Notes: generated by a model from the sequence alone, not told the origin. Shown: positions 1 through 7,354, counted from the stretch's first letter. The stretch: 8,485 bases of DNA from Candidatus Atribacteria bacterium (GCA_029982105.1 JARRCQ010000059.1:1-8485), one strand, 5' to 3'. Made by a program: numbers and translations.

Positions 1-360
1 CAGTATATAAAACCGGATGTGGCTACTATTTGTATTGGACAGGCAGCCAGCGGTGCAGCGGTGATTTTAGCTGCTGGAACTAAAGGTAAAAGAATGGCTT
101 TGCCTAATTCTCGAGTGATGATCCATCAACCTTTGGGTGGGGCTCAAGGACAAGTATCCGACATTGAGATTCACACTCGAGAGATGATTAAAATTAGAGA
201 AAAGTTGAACGAAATATTAGCTCATCATACTGGAAAATCAGTAGAGAAGATTAAAGCTGATACGGAGAGAGACTATTTTATGTCTCCAGAAGAAGCTCTG
301 GAATATGGTCTCATAGATAGGGTTCTTTACCCGGAAGAAAAAATTAAAAAGGAGAATTAA
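1..360 (+). CDS. clpP: ATP-dependent Clp protease proteolytic subunit ClpP (partial, 5' end missing)
   Basis: ClpP is the serine peptidase subunit that forms the double-heptamer chamber of the cytoplasmic ClpXP protease. The window starts inside the gene: the frame is open from base 1 and gives 119 residues, so about 75-80 N-terminal residues of a normal ~195-residue protein lie upstream. The GTG at 19 is an internal valine codon, not the start. All three catalytic residues are visible: Ser in GQAAS (codon 49-51), His in MIHQPLGG (codon 124-126) and Asp in TERDYF (codon 271-273). The C-terminal [13 protein letters not shown] helix is typical of the family. After the catalytic Ser the sequence is G-A-A, where E. 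coli ClpP has M-G-A. The reading frame ends 6 bases before clpX and carries the clpX ribosome-binding site in its last codons, so the two subunits are almost certainly co-expressed. The identification is very secure. Confidence 0.97.
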   Translation, partial: QYIKPDVATICIGQAASGAAVILAAGTKGKRMALPNSRVMIHQPLGGAQGQVSDIEIHTREMIKIREKLNEILAHHTGKSVEKIKADTERDYFMSPEEALEYGLIDRVLYPEEKIKKEN

Positions 361-366
361 GAAGTT

Positions 367-1620
367 ATGCCCAAGTTTGAAGAAGAAAAGTTGAAATTAC
401 GTTGTTCCTTCTGTGGTAAGAATCAATCAGAAGTCAAGAAACTTATAGTTGGCCCGGGGGTATATATATGTGATGAGTGTGTGGAATTGTGTAATGGAAT
501 TATTAAAGAGGATGATAAAAGCCGAAAACCAGATTTAGCATTGGAAGACTTGCCTTCTCCTAAAGAAATAAAGGCTTTTCTCGATCAATATGTAGTAGGT
601 CAAGAAAGAGCAAAAAAAGTTCTTTCTGTAGCAGTATACAATCATTATAAACGGATTGCTTATAATTCCAAAGAAGATATAGAAATAGAGAAAAGTAACA
701 TTTTACTCATTGGACCAACAGGAAGTGGTAAAACTCTTTTGGCTCGCACTCTTTCTTTATTACTCAATGTTCCCTTTGCTATTGCTGATGCGACTACTTT
801 AACCGAGGCTGGCTATGTAGGAGAAGATGTAGAGAATATTTTGCTCCGTTTAATTCAAAACGCTAATTTTGATGTTAAAAAAGCAGAAAGAGGAATCATA
901 TATATAGATGAGATAGATAAAATTGCTCGCAAAGGAGAAAGCCCCTCTATCACCCGAGATGTATCGGGGGAAGGAGTGCAACAGGCTTTGTTGAAGATTC
1001 TGGAGGGAACAGTAGCCAACGTTCCTCCTCAGGGAGGAAGAAAACATCCTCATCAAGAATTTATTCAGATTAATACTGAAAATATTCTTTTTATTTGTGG
1101 AGGTGCTTTTATAGGCTTAGATAAAATAGTAGAAAGCCGCTTAAAGGATCGGAAAATTGGTTTTGGGGCACGAGAAACCTCTTCTGTTTCCGAGGACTTA
1201 TTTAATCCTTTAGTTGAGGTGCAGCCGGAGGATTTGGTGAGATATGGCTTAATTCCTGAGTTTGCAGGGCGTATTCCTATAGTTTGTGCCCTTGATCCCT
1301 TAAGAGAGGAAGATTTAGTTCGTATCCTTATTGAGCCTCGTAATAGTTTGGTTAAGCAATATCAGAGTTTAATGAAGATGGAAGAAGTAGAACTCATTTT
1401 TACTGAAGGAGCATTACGTCTTATTGCCCACGAGGCCATGGCTAAAGGTACGGGAGCGCGGGGCTTGCGTGCCATTATGGAAAAACTGATGGTTGAGTTA
1501 ATGTTTGAGTTGCCTTCTCGCAAAGATATTGATAAAGTGGTGATTAATGAAGAAGTGGTTAAAAATGGTATTCTTCTTCCTTTATCAGAACGAGATGCCA
1601 AAGAAGAACAGTCAGCTTAA
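367..1620 (+). CDS. clpX: ATP-dependent Clp protease ATP-binding subunit ClpX
   Basis: ClpX is the AAA+ unfoldase that recognises tagged substrates and threads them into ClpP. At 417 residues it is full length for the family. In order it has: an N-terminal C4 zinc-binding domain (Cys13, Cys16, Cys35, Cys38); Walker A GPTGSGKT at 116-123; pore loop GYVG at 149-152; Walker B IIYIDE ending at Asp181-Glu182; the RKH loop at 225-227; the ClpP-docking IGF loop at 264-266; the arginine finger in PEFAGR (Arg302); and the sensor-2 motif GAR at 363-365. An intact IGF loop beside clpP supports a working ClpXP pair. The start ATG is preceded by AAGGAG at 349-354, inside the end of clpP. No lon gene follows clpX, although clostridia and bacilli often have one there; valS comes directly after it. 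The call is very secure. Confidence 0.98.
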   Translation: MPKFEEEKLKLRCSFCGKNQSEVKKLIVGPGVYICDECVELCNGIIKEDDKSRKPDLALEDLPSPKEIKAFLDQYVVGQERAKKVLSVAVYNHYKRIAYNSKEDIEIEKSNILLIGPTGSGKTLLARTLSLLLNVPFAIADATTLTEAGYVGEDVENILLRLIQNANFDVKKAERGIIYIDEIDKIARKGESPSITRDVSGEGVQQALLKILEGTVANVPPQGGRKHPHQEFIQINTENILFICGGAFIGLDKIVESRLKDRKIGFGARETSSVSEDLFNPLVEVQPEDLVRYGLIPEFAGRIPIVCALDPLREEDLVRILIEPRNSLVKQYQSLMKMEEVELIFTEGALRLIAHEAMAKGTGARGLRAIMEKLMVELMFELPSRKDIDKVVINEEVVKNGILLPLSERDAKEEQSA

Positions 1621-1624
1621 AGGA
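1618..1624 (+). promoter_or_regulatory. Ribosome-binding site that decides the valS start
   Basis: TAAAGGA overlaps the clpX stop codon. It lies 8 bases before the ATG at 1633 but only 2 bases before the in-frame ATG at 1627. Normal Shine-Dalgarno spacing therefore favours 1633 as the valS start, which shortens the protein by two residues. Confidence 0.6.
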
Positions 1625-1632
1625 ATATGATA

Positions 1633-4266
1633 ATGGATGAACGAACTGTTCTTTCTCCAGTGTTTGAACCCTCTTTAGTGGAAGATAAATGGTATGAATT
1701 CTGGGAGAAGAAAGGTTATTTTACCCCTTCTCTCAGAGAAGCTCCTCCTTTTTCTATAGTTATTCCTCCTCCTAATGTTACTGGTTATCTTCATATGGGC
1801 CATGCCTTAAATCTTACTCTTCAAGATATATTAATTCGCTATCGAAGAATGCAAGGCTACCGGACTCTCTGGGTGCCGGGAACTGACCATGCAGGTATTG
1901 CTACCCAAAATGTGGTAGAGAGGCAATTATCTAAAGAAGGGCTGAGTCGCCATGATTTGGGAAGGGAAAAGTTTGTAGAAAAAGTTTGGGAGTGGAAAGA
2001 GCGCTACCATGAAAGAATTGTAAAGCAGCTGAAAAAAATTGGAGCTTCTTGCGATTGGACGAGAGAGCGCTTTACTTTAGACGAAGGTCTGTCTCGAGCG
2101 GTTAGAGAGGTTTTTGTCCGTCTTTTTGAAGAAGGTTTGATTTATAAAGACGAGTATATCGTGAATTGGTGTCCCCGTTGCGAAACGGCATTAGCCGATA
2201 TTGAGGTAGAATATACTGAAGTTCCTGCTCATCTTTATTATGTGAGATATTATCTTAAGAATGAAGATGGGTATCTAGTAGTGGCTACCACAAGACCAGA
2301 AACTATGCTGGGAGATGTAGCTTTAGCAGTAAATCCTAATGATGAACGCTATCAAGATCTAATAGGTAAGATAGCTATTCTACCCCTGATAAGAAGAGAG
2401 CTTCCCATTATTGGCGATGAATATGTGGATGTTGAATTTGGAACCGGGGTGCTCAAAGTTACTCCTGCTCATGACCCTCATGATTTTGAACTGGGGAAAA
2501 AGCACCAACTATCTATGGTTAAAGTTATTGATGAGCGAGGGTTTATGAATGAGAATGCTGGGGGTTTTTCTGGCCTATCTCGAGAGGAAGCTCGGGAGAA
2601 GGTAGTAGAAAAGTTAAAAGAAGAGGGATATTTAGAAAAGATAGAAGACTATTCCCATGCGGTGGGGCATTGTTATCGCTGTTCTACTGCGGTAGAACCT
2701 TTGGTTTCTAAACAATGGTTTGTACGGGTCGGAGATTTAGCTCGGCCAGCGATAGAAGTGGTTAAGGAGAAAAAGATAGAATTTATTCCCGAACGCTGGG
2801 AAAAAGTCTATTTTGAGTGGATGGAGAATATTAAAGATTGGTGTATATCTCGTCAGTTATGGTGGGGACATCGTATCCCTGTTTTTTATTGTCAAAGTTG
2901 TGGTTTTACTTTTGCCCATCGGGATACTCCAGAAAATTGTCCCCGTTGTGGGGGAGAGGTAAGGCAAGACGAAGATGTTTTGGATACCTGGTTTAGTTCT
3001 GCTCTCTGGCCCTTTTCCGTGTTAGGATGGCCAAAAGACACTGAAGACTTGAGAACTTTTTACCCTACTTCAGTTTTGGTTACGGGGTTTGATATTATTT
3101 TCTTCTGGGTAGCGCGCATGATTATGATGGGCTTGAAGTTTATGGGGGAGGTTCCCTTCTATAAAGTTTATATTACACCTTTAGTTCGTGATGCTCAAGG
3201 TAAGAAAATGAGTAAATCTTCAGGTAATGCTATTGACCCCTTAGAAGTGATAGACCACTATGGAGCAGATGCTTTACGTTTTGCCTTGGGTTGGCTTACA
3301 GTGCAAGGTAGGGATATTAATCTTTCTCCAGAACGGATAGAAGCTTCACGTAACTTTATGAACAAATTATGGAACGTTTCTCGCTTTGTGTTAATGAATG
3401 AGGAAGATTTTTCGACTTTTGAAGGATTAACCAACCTCGATATCAAAGACCGCTGGATTATTTCTCGTTTTCACCGCTTGTTAGGCGAAGTAGAAAATGC
3501 GCTAAACAATTTTGATTTTGGTCAATATGTCCAGTTTCTTTACGATTTTGTATGGGGAGAATACTGTGATTGGTATGTAGAATGGAGTAAAACAGACCTT
3601 TACCGGGGAGGGGAAAGGGAGAAAAAGAAAGCCCAGAATATTCTCCTTTATTTGCTTTCTGGAATTTTAAAGCTTTTGCATCCTGTGATTCCATTTATTA
3701 CTGAAGAAATTTGGCATAGCCTTCCAGTAAAAGAGGAAGAAAGTATTATGATTGCTTCTTGGCCTGTTAAAGAGGAAAAATGGTTAGATGAAGAAGCAGA
3801 GAAAACAGTTTCCTTTTTGCAGGAAATCATCAGAGAAATTCGTTATTTGCGAGCCGAATTGAGTATTACCCCTAAAGAAGAATGTAAAGTAATACTTAAT
3901 TTCTCTGATGAAGGTAGTTACCGTTATGTAGAAGGTAATCACCGTTATATAGAAAGTTTAGCCAAATGTTCAATAGTGGAGAACGGCTATAACTTGAAAA
4001 AGCCAGAATCAGTGGCTACGGGAAGGGTACAAGGGGCAGACGTTTATCTCTTAGTAGAAGGTATGGTGGACTTAAATAAGGAGGTGGAGCGCTTGAACAA
4101 GAAATTATCTCGTCTGCAAAAAGAAGAGGAAAGGTTACAAGGGCGCCTTAGTGATGATAACTTTCTGAGTCGGGCTCCAGAAGAGGTAGTAGAAAAGGAA
4201 AAAAGACGTTTTGCTGATTTGATTAAGGAAAAAGAAAGACTGGAAACCTTACTTGAGGGTCTGTGA
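1633..4266 (+). CDS. valS: Valyl-tRNA synthetase (ValRS)
   Basis: ValRS is a cytoplasmic class I aminoacyl-tRNA synthetase that charges tRNA-Val and edits mischarged threonine. At 877 residues (879 from the ATG at 1627) it is full length for a bacterial ValRS. It shows the HIGH-type motif HMGH in PPNVTGYLHMGH (about residues 54-57), and an inserted editing (CP1) domain containing TTRPETMLGD and GTGVLKVTPAHDPHDFELG. It also has CPRC, CYRC, CQSC and CPRC knuckles (codons near 2170, 2671, 2890 and 2938), the last two forming a likely zinc site. The signature DVLDTWFSSALWP and the KMSKS loop at 3205-3219 follow. Then come the tRNA anticodon-binding helical domain and a Lys/Glu-rich C-terminal coiled coil (about the last 70 residues). 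The start is chosen from ribosome-binding-site spacing. The stop TGA shares one base with the next gene's ATG. There is no room for a T-box leader, so expression must follow the upstream promoter. Confidence 0.98.
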   Translation: MDERTVLSPVFEPSLVEDKWYEFWEKKGYFTPSLREAPPFSIVIPPPNVTGYLHMGHALNLTLQDILIRYRRMQGYRTLWVPGTDHAGIATQNVVERQLSKEGLSRHDLGREKFVEKVWEWKERYHERIVKQLKKIGASCDWTRERFTLDEGLSRAVREVFVRLFEEGLIYKDEYIVNWCPRCETALADIEVEYTEVPAHLYYVRYYLKNEDGYLVVATTRPETMLGDVALAVNPNDERYQDLIGKIAILPLIRRELPIIGDEYVDVEFGTGVLKVTPAHDPHDFELGKKHQLSMVKVIDERGFMNENAGGFSGLSREEAREKVVEKLKEEGYLEKIEDYSHAVGHCYRCSTAVEPLVSKQWFVRVGDLARPAIEVVKEKKIEFIPERWEKVYFEWMENIKDWCISRQLWWGHRIPVFYCQSCGFTFAHRDTPENCPRCGGEVRQDEDVLDTWFSSALWPFSVLGWPKDTEDLRTFYPTSVLVTGFDIIFFWVARMIMMGLKFMGEVPFYKVYITPLVRDAQGKKMSKSSGNAIDPLEVIDHYGADALRFALGWLTVQGRDINLSPERIEASRNFMNKLWNVSRFVLMNEEDFSTFEGLTNLDIKDRWIISRFHRLLGEVENALNNFDFGQYVQFLYDFVWGEYCDWYVEWSKTDLYRGGEREKKKAQNILLYLLSGILKLLHPVIPFITEEIWHSLPVKEEESIMIASWPVKEEKWLDEEAEKTVSFLQEIIREIRYLRAELSITPKEECKVILNFSDEGSYRYVEGNHRYIESLAKCSIVENGYNLKKPESVATGRVQGADVYLLVEGMVDLNKEVERLNKKLSRLQKEEERLQGRLSDDNFLSRAPEEVVEKEKRRFADLIKEKERLETLLEGL

Positions 4267-4856
4267 TGGGTAATCCTTTTACTTTTTGGAAGAGGAAAGA
4301 TCCAGTAGAAACGATTATAATTCTTCTTGGAGGTTTGTTAGTAGTAGTTGTTGCTTTTTTTATTGCTCGAGGAGATTTAGATTATTATACAGAATATCTG
4401 CTTAGTGGTGGTATTTTTGAAAGAGAGATAGAGATAAAGGAAGTCGAAGTTTCTCCTTCTCCTTATTTTTTCTCTGAAGAATTTTTATCTCCTGAAGTAC
4501 CTGGGGAGTTAAGCTCCTCTCCAATTCCCGAGGAAGAAGTAATTTCTTCTCCTCAAGTCGCTGCGGTTCCTCCCCCAGAGCAGAAAGAAACTCCTACTCC
4601 TCAAGAAACTAAAGCTCCTCCTCCCAAGACCGAAGCATCTTCGGGAGAATTTTTTGTCCAATGTGGAGCTTTTTCTCGACCAGAAAATGCTCAAAAAATG
4701 GTGGAACTATTGAGGGATTTTGGTTATCAAGCTGTTTCTGAGCCTGTTTCGGGATTGTATAGGGTAAGAATATACGGTTTTCCAAGTAAAAATGAAGCTG
4801 ATAAAGTGGTTAATAAATTAAAGACTCAGGGGATAGAATCTTTTGTGGGAAAGTAG
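4266..4856 (+). CDS. SPOR-domain single-pass membrane protein
   Basis: This 196-residue protein has three parts. A short cytoplasmic N-terminus (WKRKDP) leads into one hydrophobic segment at about residues 16-34. A Pro/Glu/Ser-rich linker (about 60-127) follows, containing runs such as VPPPEQKETPTPQ and KAPPPKTEA. A C-terminal SPOR domain (about 128-196) opens with EFFVQCGAFSRPENA and ends in LKTQGIESFVGK. SPOR domains bind peptidoglycan stripped of stem peptides at the division septum or in the spore cortex. The topology (N-in, periplasmic or extracytoplasmic SPOR) is that of FtsN- and DedD-like proteins, though no sequence outside the SPOR domain identifies it as FtsN. The ATG at 4266 overlaps the valS TGA by one base, and GAGGG at 4255-4259 sits 6 bases upstream, so this start is preferred to the GTG at 4263. 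The location fits a role in division, but the partner is unknown. Confidence 0.85.
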   Translation: MGNPFTFWKRKDPVETIIILLGGLLVVVVAFFIARGDLDYYTEYLLSGGIFEREIEIKEVEVSPSPYFFSEEFLSPEVPGELSSSPIPEEEVISSPQVAAVPPPEQKETPTPQETKAPPPKTEASSGEFFVQCGAFSRPENAQKMVELLRDFGYQAVSEPVSGLYRVRIYGFPSKNEADKVVNKLKTQGIESFVGK

Positions 4857-4866
4857 GGAAGAGGAT

Positions 4867-5217
4867 ATGACTTTGCGAGAAATAAAAGAGATATTACAAG
4901 CTGAGGTTTTAACAGGAGAAGAATTTTTAGATCGAGAGCCATCTTCTGCTTGTGGTAGTGATCTTTTAAGCGATGTTTTAGCTTTTACTAAAGAAAATTC
5001 TGTACTTCTTACTGGCCTGACTAATTCTCAAGTAATTCGTACTGCAGAAATGAGTGACATAATAGGAGTTATTTTTGTGCGAGGGAAGAGGCCTGATAAT
5101 TATGCTATTGAGTTAGCTACCATCAAAAAAATTCCCCTTTTAGCTACTCGACTGCCTATGTATGAGTCCTGTGGAAGGCTTTATTTACGAGGATTGAGGG
5201 GTTGCAGTGAATTGTGA
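4867..5217 (+). CDS. DRTGG-like domain protein (first of two in the cassette)
   Basis: This small, soluble 116-residue protein has no membrane segment or signal peptide. It resembles the short stand-alone DRTGG-family proteins found beside sensory-type [FeFe] hydrogenases in anaerobes. The literal Asp-Arg-Thr-Gly-Gly motif is absent. Recognisable blocks are EILQAEVLTGEE near the N-terminus, ACGSDLLSD at 28-36, LLTGLTNSQVIRTAEM, and IPLLATRLPMYESCGRLY near the C-terminus. The molecular function is unknown; DRTGG domains also occur in phosphotransacetylase- and CBS-containing proteins and are presumed regulatory or ligand-binding. The start at ATG 4867 has AGGGA (4855-4859) 7 bases upstream; the upstream in-frame GTG at 4843 would lie inside the SPOR gene. 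The protein ends with TGA directly followed, in the same frame, by the next gene's ATG. It shares DLLSD at the same position with the second copy at 7001-7354. Confidence 0.8.
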   Translation: MTLREIKEILQAEVLTGEEFLDREPSSACGSDLLSDVLAFTKENSVLLTGLTNSQVIRTAEMSDIIGVIFVRGKRPDNYAIELATIKKIPLLATRLPMYESCGRLYLRGLRGCSEL

Positions 5218-5661
5218 ATGAACGAAGATAAGGTTTTAATGGAAATAGAACGAAAGATTATGGGGGGAGATTTTCAGAGCGCCGGTGATGTATCCAGCGA
5301 ATTAAAAAAAGTTCTTCAGCAGGTGGGTTTTCCTCCTTCTTTTAACCGTCGGGTAGTGATTGCTGCTTACGAAGCAGAAATGAATGTAGTGATTCATGCT
5401 TACCGAGGAGTTTTTACCACTAAAATTTACGAAGACCGAGTACATATTGAGGTGAATGACCAAGGTCCGGGTATACCAGATTTGGAGTTAGCTTTTCAAG
5501 AAGGTTATTCTACCGCTCCTCCCCATATAAGAGAAATGGGTTTTGGGGCAGGATACGGGCTTTCTAATATGAGGAGATGTTCTGATAAACTGGAGATTGA
5601 CACTCGGGTGGGAGAAGGCACTAAAGTGATTATGGATTTTTTTCTTAACTCAGACAAATAA
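5218..5661 (+). CDS. RsbT/RsbW-like GHKL ATP-binding protein (anti-sigma/serine kinase fold)
   Basis: This 147-residue single-domain protein has the histidine-kinase-like ATPase (GHKL) fold of RsbW, RsbT and SpoIIAB. The N-box is EAEMN with Asn56, the G1 box is DQGPGIPD (Asp81, Gly83, Gly85), the ATP lid is rich in Gly (GFGAGYGLSN, 108-117), and VGEGTKV closes the fold. The block LELAFQEGYST after G1 and the DFQSAGDVSSELKK opening resemble RsbT-type proteins and the hydrogenase-cluster homologues more than classical sporulation anti-sigma factors. It probably binds ATP and phosphorylates a protein serine or acts as a switch by partner binding. No STAS antagonist or sigma factor is present in the window. 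The start could be ATG 5218, immediately after the upstream TGA (translational coupling), or ATG 5239 with AAGG at 5230-5233; both keep all motifs. It sits between the DRTGG-like protein and the hydrogenase, so these are its likely partners. Confidence 0.87.
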   Translation: MNEDKVLMEIERKIMGGDFQSAGDVSSELKKVLQQVGFPPSFNRRVVIAAYEAEMNVVIHAYRGVFTTKIYEDRVHIEVNDQGPGIPDLELAFQEGYSTAPPHIREMGFGAGYGLSNMRRCSDKLEIDTRVGEGTKVIMDFFLNSDK

Positions 5662-5666
5662 ATACT

Positions 5667-7004
5667 ATGATAGAAAAAGAGATTTTTCATTCTGTTCGCT
5701 TAGATGAAGAAAAATGTAAGGGCTGCACTCATTGTATTCGCCGCTGTCCCACAGAGGCTATTCGAGTAAAAAAAGGAAAGGCTCGAATTGATGAAAAGAG
5801 ATGTGTTGATTGTGGAGAATGCATTCGTATTTGTCCAAATCATGCTAAATATGCTCAAGCTGATTCTTTAGAGGCAATAAAGAAATTTCCCTATGCCATA
5901 GCGCTTCCCGCGCCTGCTTTTTATGCTCAATTTAAGGTGGATATTTCATTGGGTAAAATACTTCAAGGTCTTTTACATTTAGGCTTTCGGGAGGTTTTTG
6001 AAGTAGCTCGAGGGGCAGAAATTTTAGCAGAAGAAATCAACCATTACTTAGAGAAAAGGGAAATAGCTACTCCGGTTATTTCTTCTGCTTGTCCGGCAGT
6101 AGTAAGGCTAATAGAAGTTAGATTTCCTTCTTTGATAGAAAACTTACTTCCCTTGGATTCACCTCTGGGGGTAGTAGCTAAATTAGCAAGAATGCAAGCT
6201 ATGGAAAAAGGGTATCGTCCTGAAGAGATAGGGGTTTTTTTTATCACTCCTTGTCCAGCTAAAGTGACTGAATCTAAACAAAGTAAAAATGGCTTAGGAC
6301 GTATAGATGGTGCTATTTCTATAGCCAATGTTTATTCTCAGCTTATCAATATAGTAGGAGAGCTGGAAGAGCCTCCTTCTTTACCTTTGGCTAGTTTCCG
6401 GGGTATAGGTTGGGCTCGCTCTGGTGGGGAGCAGGAGTCGTTGGAAGAAGGAGAATATATGGCTGTAGATGGCATTCATCAAGTTATCTCGGTGTTAGAG
6501 AAAATCGAAATGGGAGAATTGAAAAATGTAATTTATTGCGAGGCTCAAGCTTGTGTAGGAGGATGCATTGGAGGGGTATTAGCGGTACAAAATCCTTTCA
6601 TTGCCAAGGTAAATATTAATCATCTCCTCAAAAAATATGCCGAATTTCGACCTATAAAAGAAGAAGAGATAAAGAAATGGCGAGAAAAAGGGATATTTAA
6701 GAGGGAAGAGATTTATCGGGCTAAAGAAGTTTTAAAATTAGATAAAGATTTCAAACGAGCTTTAGAGAAATATCAAATGATTGAAAAACTTCTGGAAAAA
6801 CTCCCTGGTTTGGATTGTGGAGCCTGCGGTTCTCCTACTTGTAGGGCTTTAGCTGAAGATATAGTGAGGGGGAAAGCGGAAGAAATAGATTGTCCTTTTA
6901 TGCTGCGAGATAGATTACTCAATTTATCTAAAGAAATTAATGCCTTAGCTAGTAAAGTTCCTCAAACTATGGCTAAGCGAACGAGGAGGAGTGAAAAATT
7001 TTGA
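5667..7004 (+). CDS. Putative sensory-type [FeFe] hydrogenase (2x[4Fe-4S] ferredoxin + H-cluster domain + C-terminal Fe-S domain)
   Basis: This 445-residue soluble iron-sulfur protein begins with two [4Fe-4S] motifs (Cys17/20/23/27 and Cys46/49/52/56). The [FeFe]-hydrogenase catalytic domain carries all four H-cluster cysteines: SSACP (Cys142), TPCPAKVTE (Cys196, with Lys199 and Glu202) and EAQACVGGC (Cys296, Cys300). A C-terminal CX2CX4CX16C motif (Cys384/387/392/409) matches the Fe-S domain of RnfB and corrinoid proteins. Catalytic hydrogenases have TSCCP, MPC and EVMAC at these loops. Here the proton-relay Cys is Ala141, Thr replaces the L2 Met, Gln294 replaces the L3 Met, and the usual GGGQP after L3 is GGVLAV. 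This pattern fits the putative sensory hydrogenases (TmHydS-like, groups C/D), which react slowly and are thought to report H2 or redox state. No PAS domain follows, which resembles group D. No good Shine-Dalgarno is visible; coupling to the gene 5 bases upstream is likely. H-cluster assembly would need HydEFG, absent from this window. Confidence 0.88.
   Translation: MIEKEIFHSVRLDEEKCKGCTHCIRRCPTEAIRVKKGKARIDEKRCVDCGECIRICPNHAKYAQADSLEAIKKFPYAIALPAPAFYAQFKVDISLGKILQGLLHLGFREVFEVARGAEILAEEINHYLEKREIATPVISSACPAVVRLIEVRFPSLIENLLPLDSPLGVVAKLARMQAMEKGYRPEEIGVFFITPCPAKVTESKQSKNGLGRIDGAISIANVYSQLINIVGELEEPPSLPLASFRGIGWARSGGEQESLEEGEYMAVDGIHQVISVLEKIEMGELKNVIYCEAQACVGGCIGGVLAVQNPFIAKVNINHLLKKYAEFRPIKEEEIKKWREKGIFKREEIYRAKEVLKLDKDFKRALEKYQMIEKLLEKLPGLDCGACGSPTCRALAEDIVRGKAEEIDCPFMLRDRLLNLSKEINALASKVPQTMAKRTRRSEKF
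6983..6990 (+). promoter_or_regulatory. Strong ribosome-binding site supporting a TTG start
   Basis: GAGGAGGA lies inside the last codons of the hydrogenase gene, 10 bases before TTG 7001. It is the best Shine-Dalgarno sequence in the cassette and supports the non-AUG start of the second DRTGG-like gene. The nearby GTG at 6991 is in another frame that stops after ten codons. The in-frame GTG at 7007 is too far away. Confidence 0.7.
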
Positions 7005-7354
7005 AAGTGAGTCAAATCGTTGAACCATTAAAAGCAGAAATAGTAGTGGGAGAAAAAATAGAGGAACAGGATATAGAGGGAGGTTATTGTGGCGACCTTC
7101 TCAGCGATTGTATTGCTAATGCTAAAGAAGGAAGTGTTTGGGTTACTATCCAGTCTCATCCTAATACCGTGGCGGTAGCGGTATTGGTGGGTATGCCTTG
7201 CATAGTAGTTACCAACTATCAGGAAGTTGGAGAAGAAACGGTACAAAGAGCGCAAAAAGAGGGTATAACCATATTGCGTACTTCTTTGACCAGCTATCAG
7301 GCGGTTAGTATTCTTTCTTCTCTGGGGATACCAGGGACTAAAAGACGTGGCTGA
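7001..7354 (+). CDS. DRTGG-like domain protein (second of two in the cassette)
   Basis: This 117-residue soluble protein is related to the one at 4867-5217: both have AE(V/I)-type openings and DLLSD at residues 32-36. Overall similarity is low. Distinct blocks are GGYCGDLLSD (27-36), VWVTIQSHPNTVAVAVL, and an alternating pattern ending in EGITILRTSLTSYQAV, all typical of the hydrogenase-linked DRTGG subgroup. It begins with TTG in a TTGA overlap with the hydrogenase stop codon (7001-7004), a standard coupling arrangement, behind a strong GAGGAGG site. Its own stop lies inside the next gene. The function is unknown. The linkage suggests it acts with the hydrogenase, perhaps as a ligand-binding or protein-interaction subunit, and the two copies might pair. 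It has no transmembrane segment. Confidence 0.8.
   Translation: MKVSQIVEPLKAEIVVGEKIEEQDIEGGYCGDLLSDCIANAKEGSVWVTIQSHPNTVAVAVLVGMPCIVVTNYQEVGEETVQRAQKEGITILRTSLTSYQAVSILSSLGIPGTKRRG

Noticed and set aside
1621..1632. Possible T-box leader for valS
   Set aside because: Only a few bases separate clpX from valS, so there is no space for a T-box riboswitch.
5215..5217. TGA read as a sense codon (recoded genetic code or selenocysteine)
   Set aside because: TGA also ends valS, the hydrogenase and the second DRTGG-like gene at sensible family lengths, no long gene contains an internal TGA, and no selenocysteine-insertion hairpin is apparent.
6410..6619. 69-codon plus-strand open frame inside the hydrogenase gene
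   Set aside because: It is an out-of-frame shadow across the region coding the L3 H-cluster loop, with no family resemblance.
5667..7004. Ordinary energy-converting [FeFe] hydrogenase
   Set aside because: The proton-relay cysteine and the L2/L3 methionines are replaced, and no NuoE/NuoF-like electron-transfer partners are present in the window.
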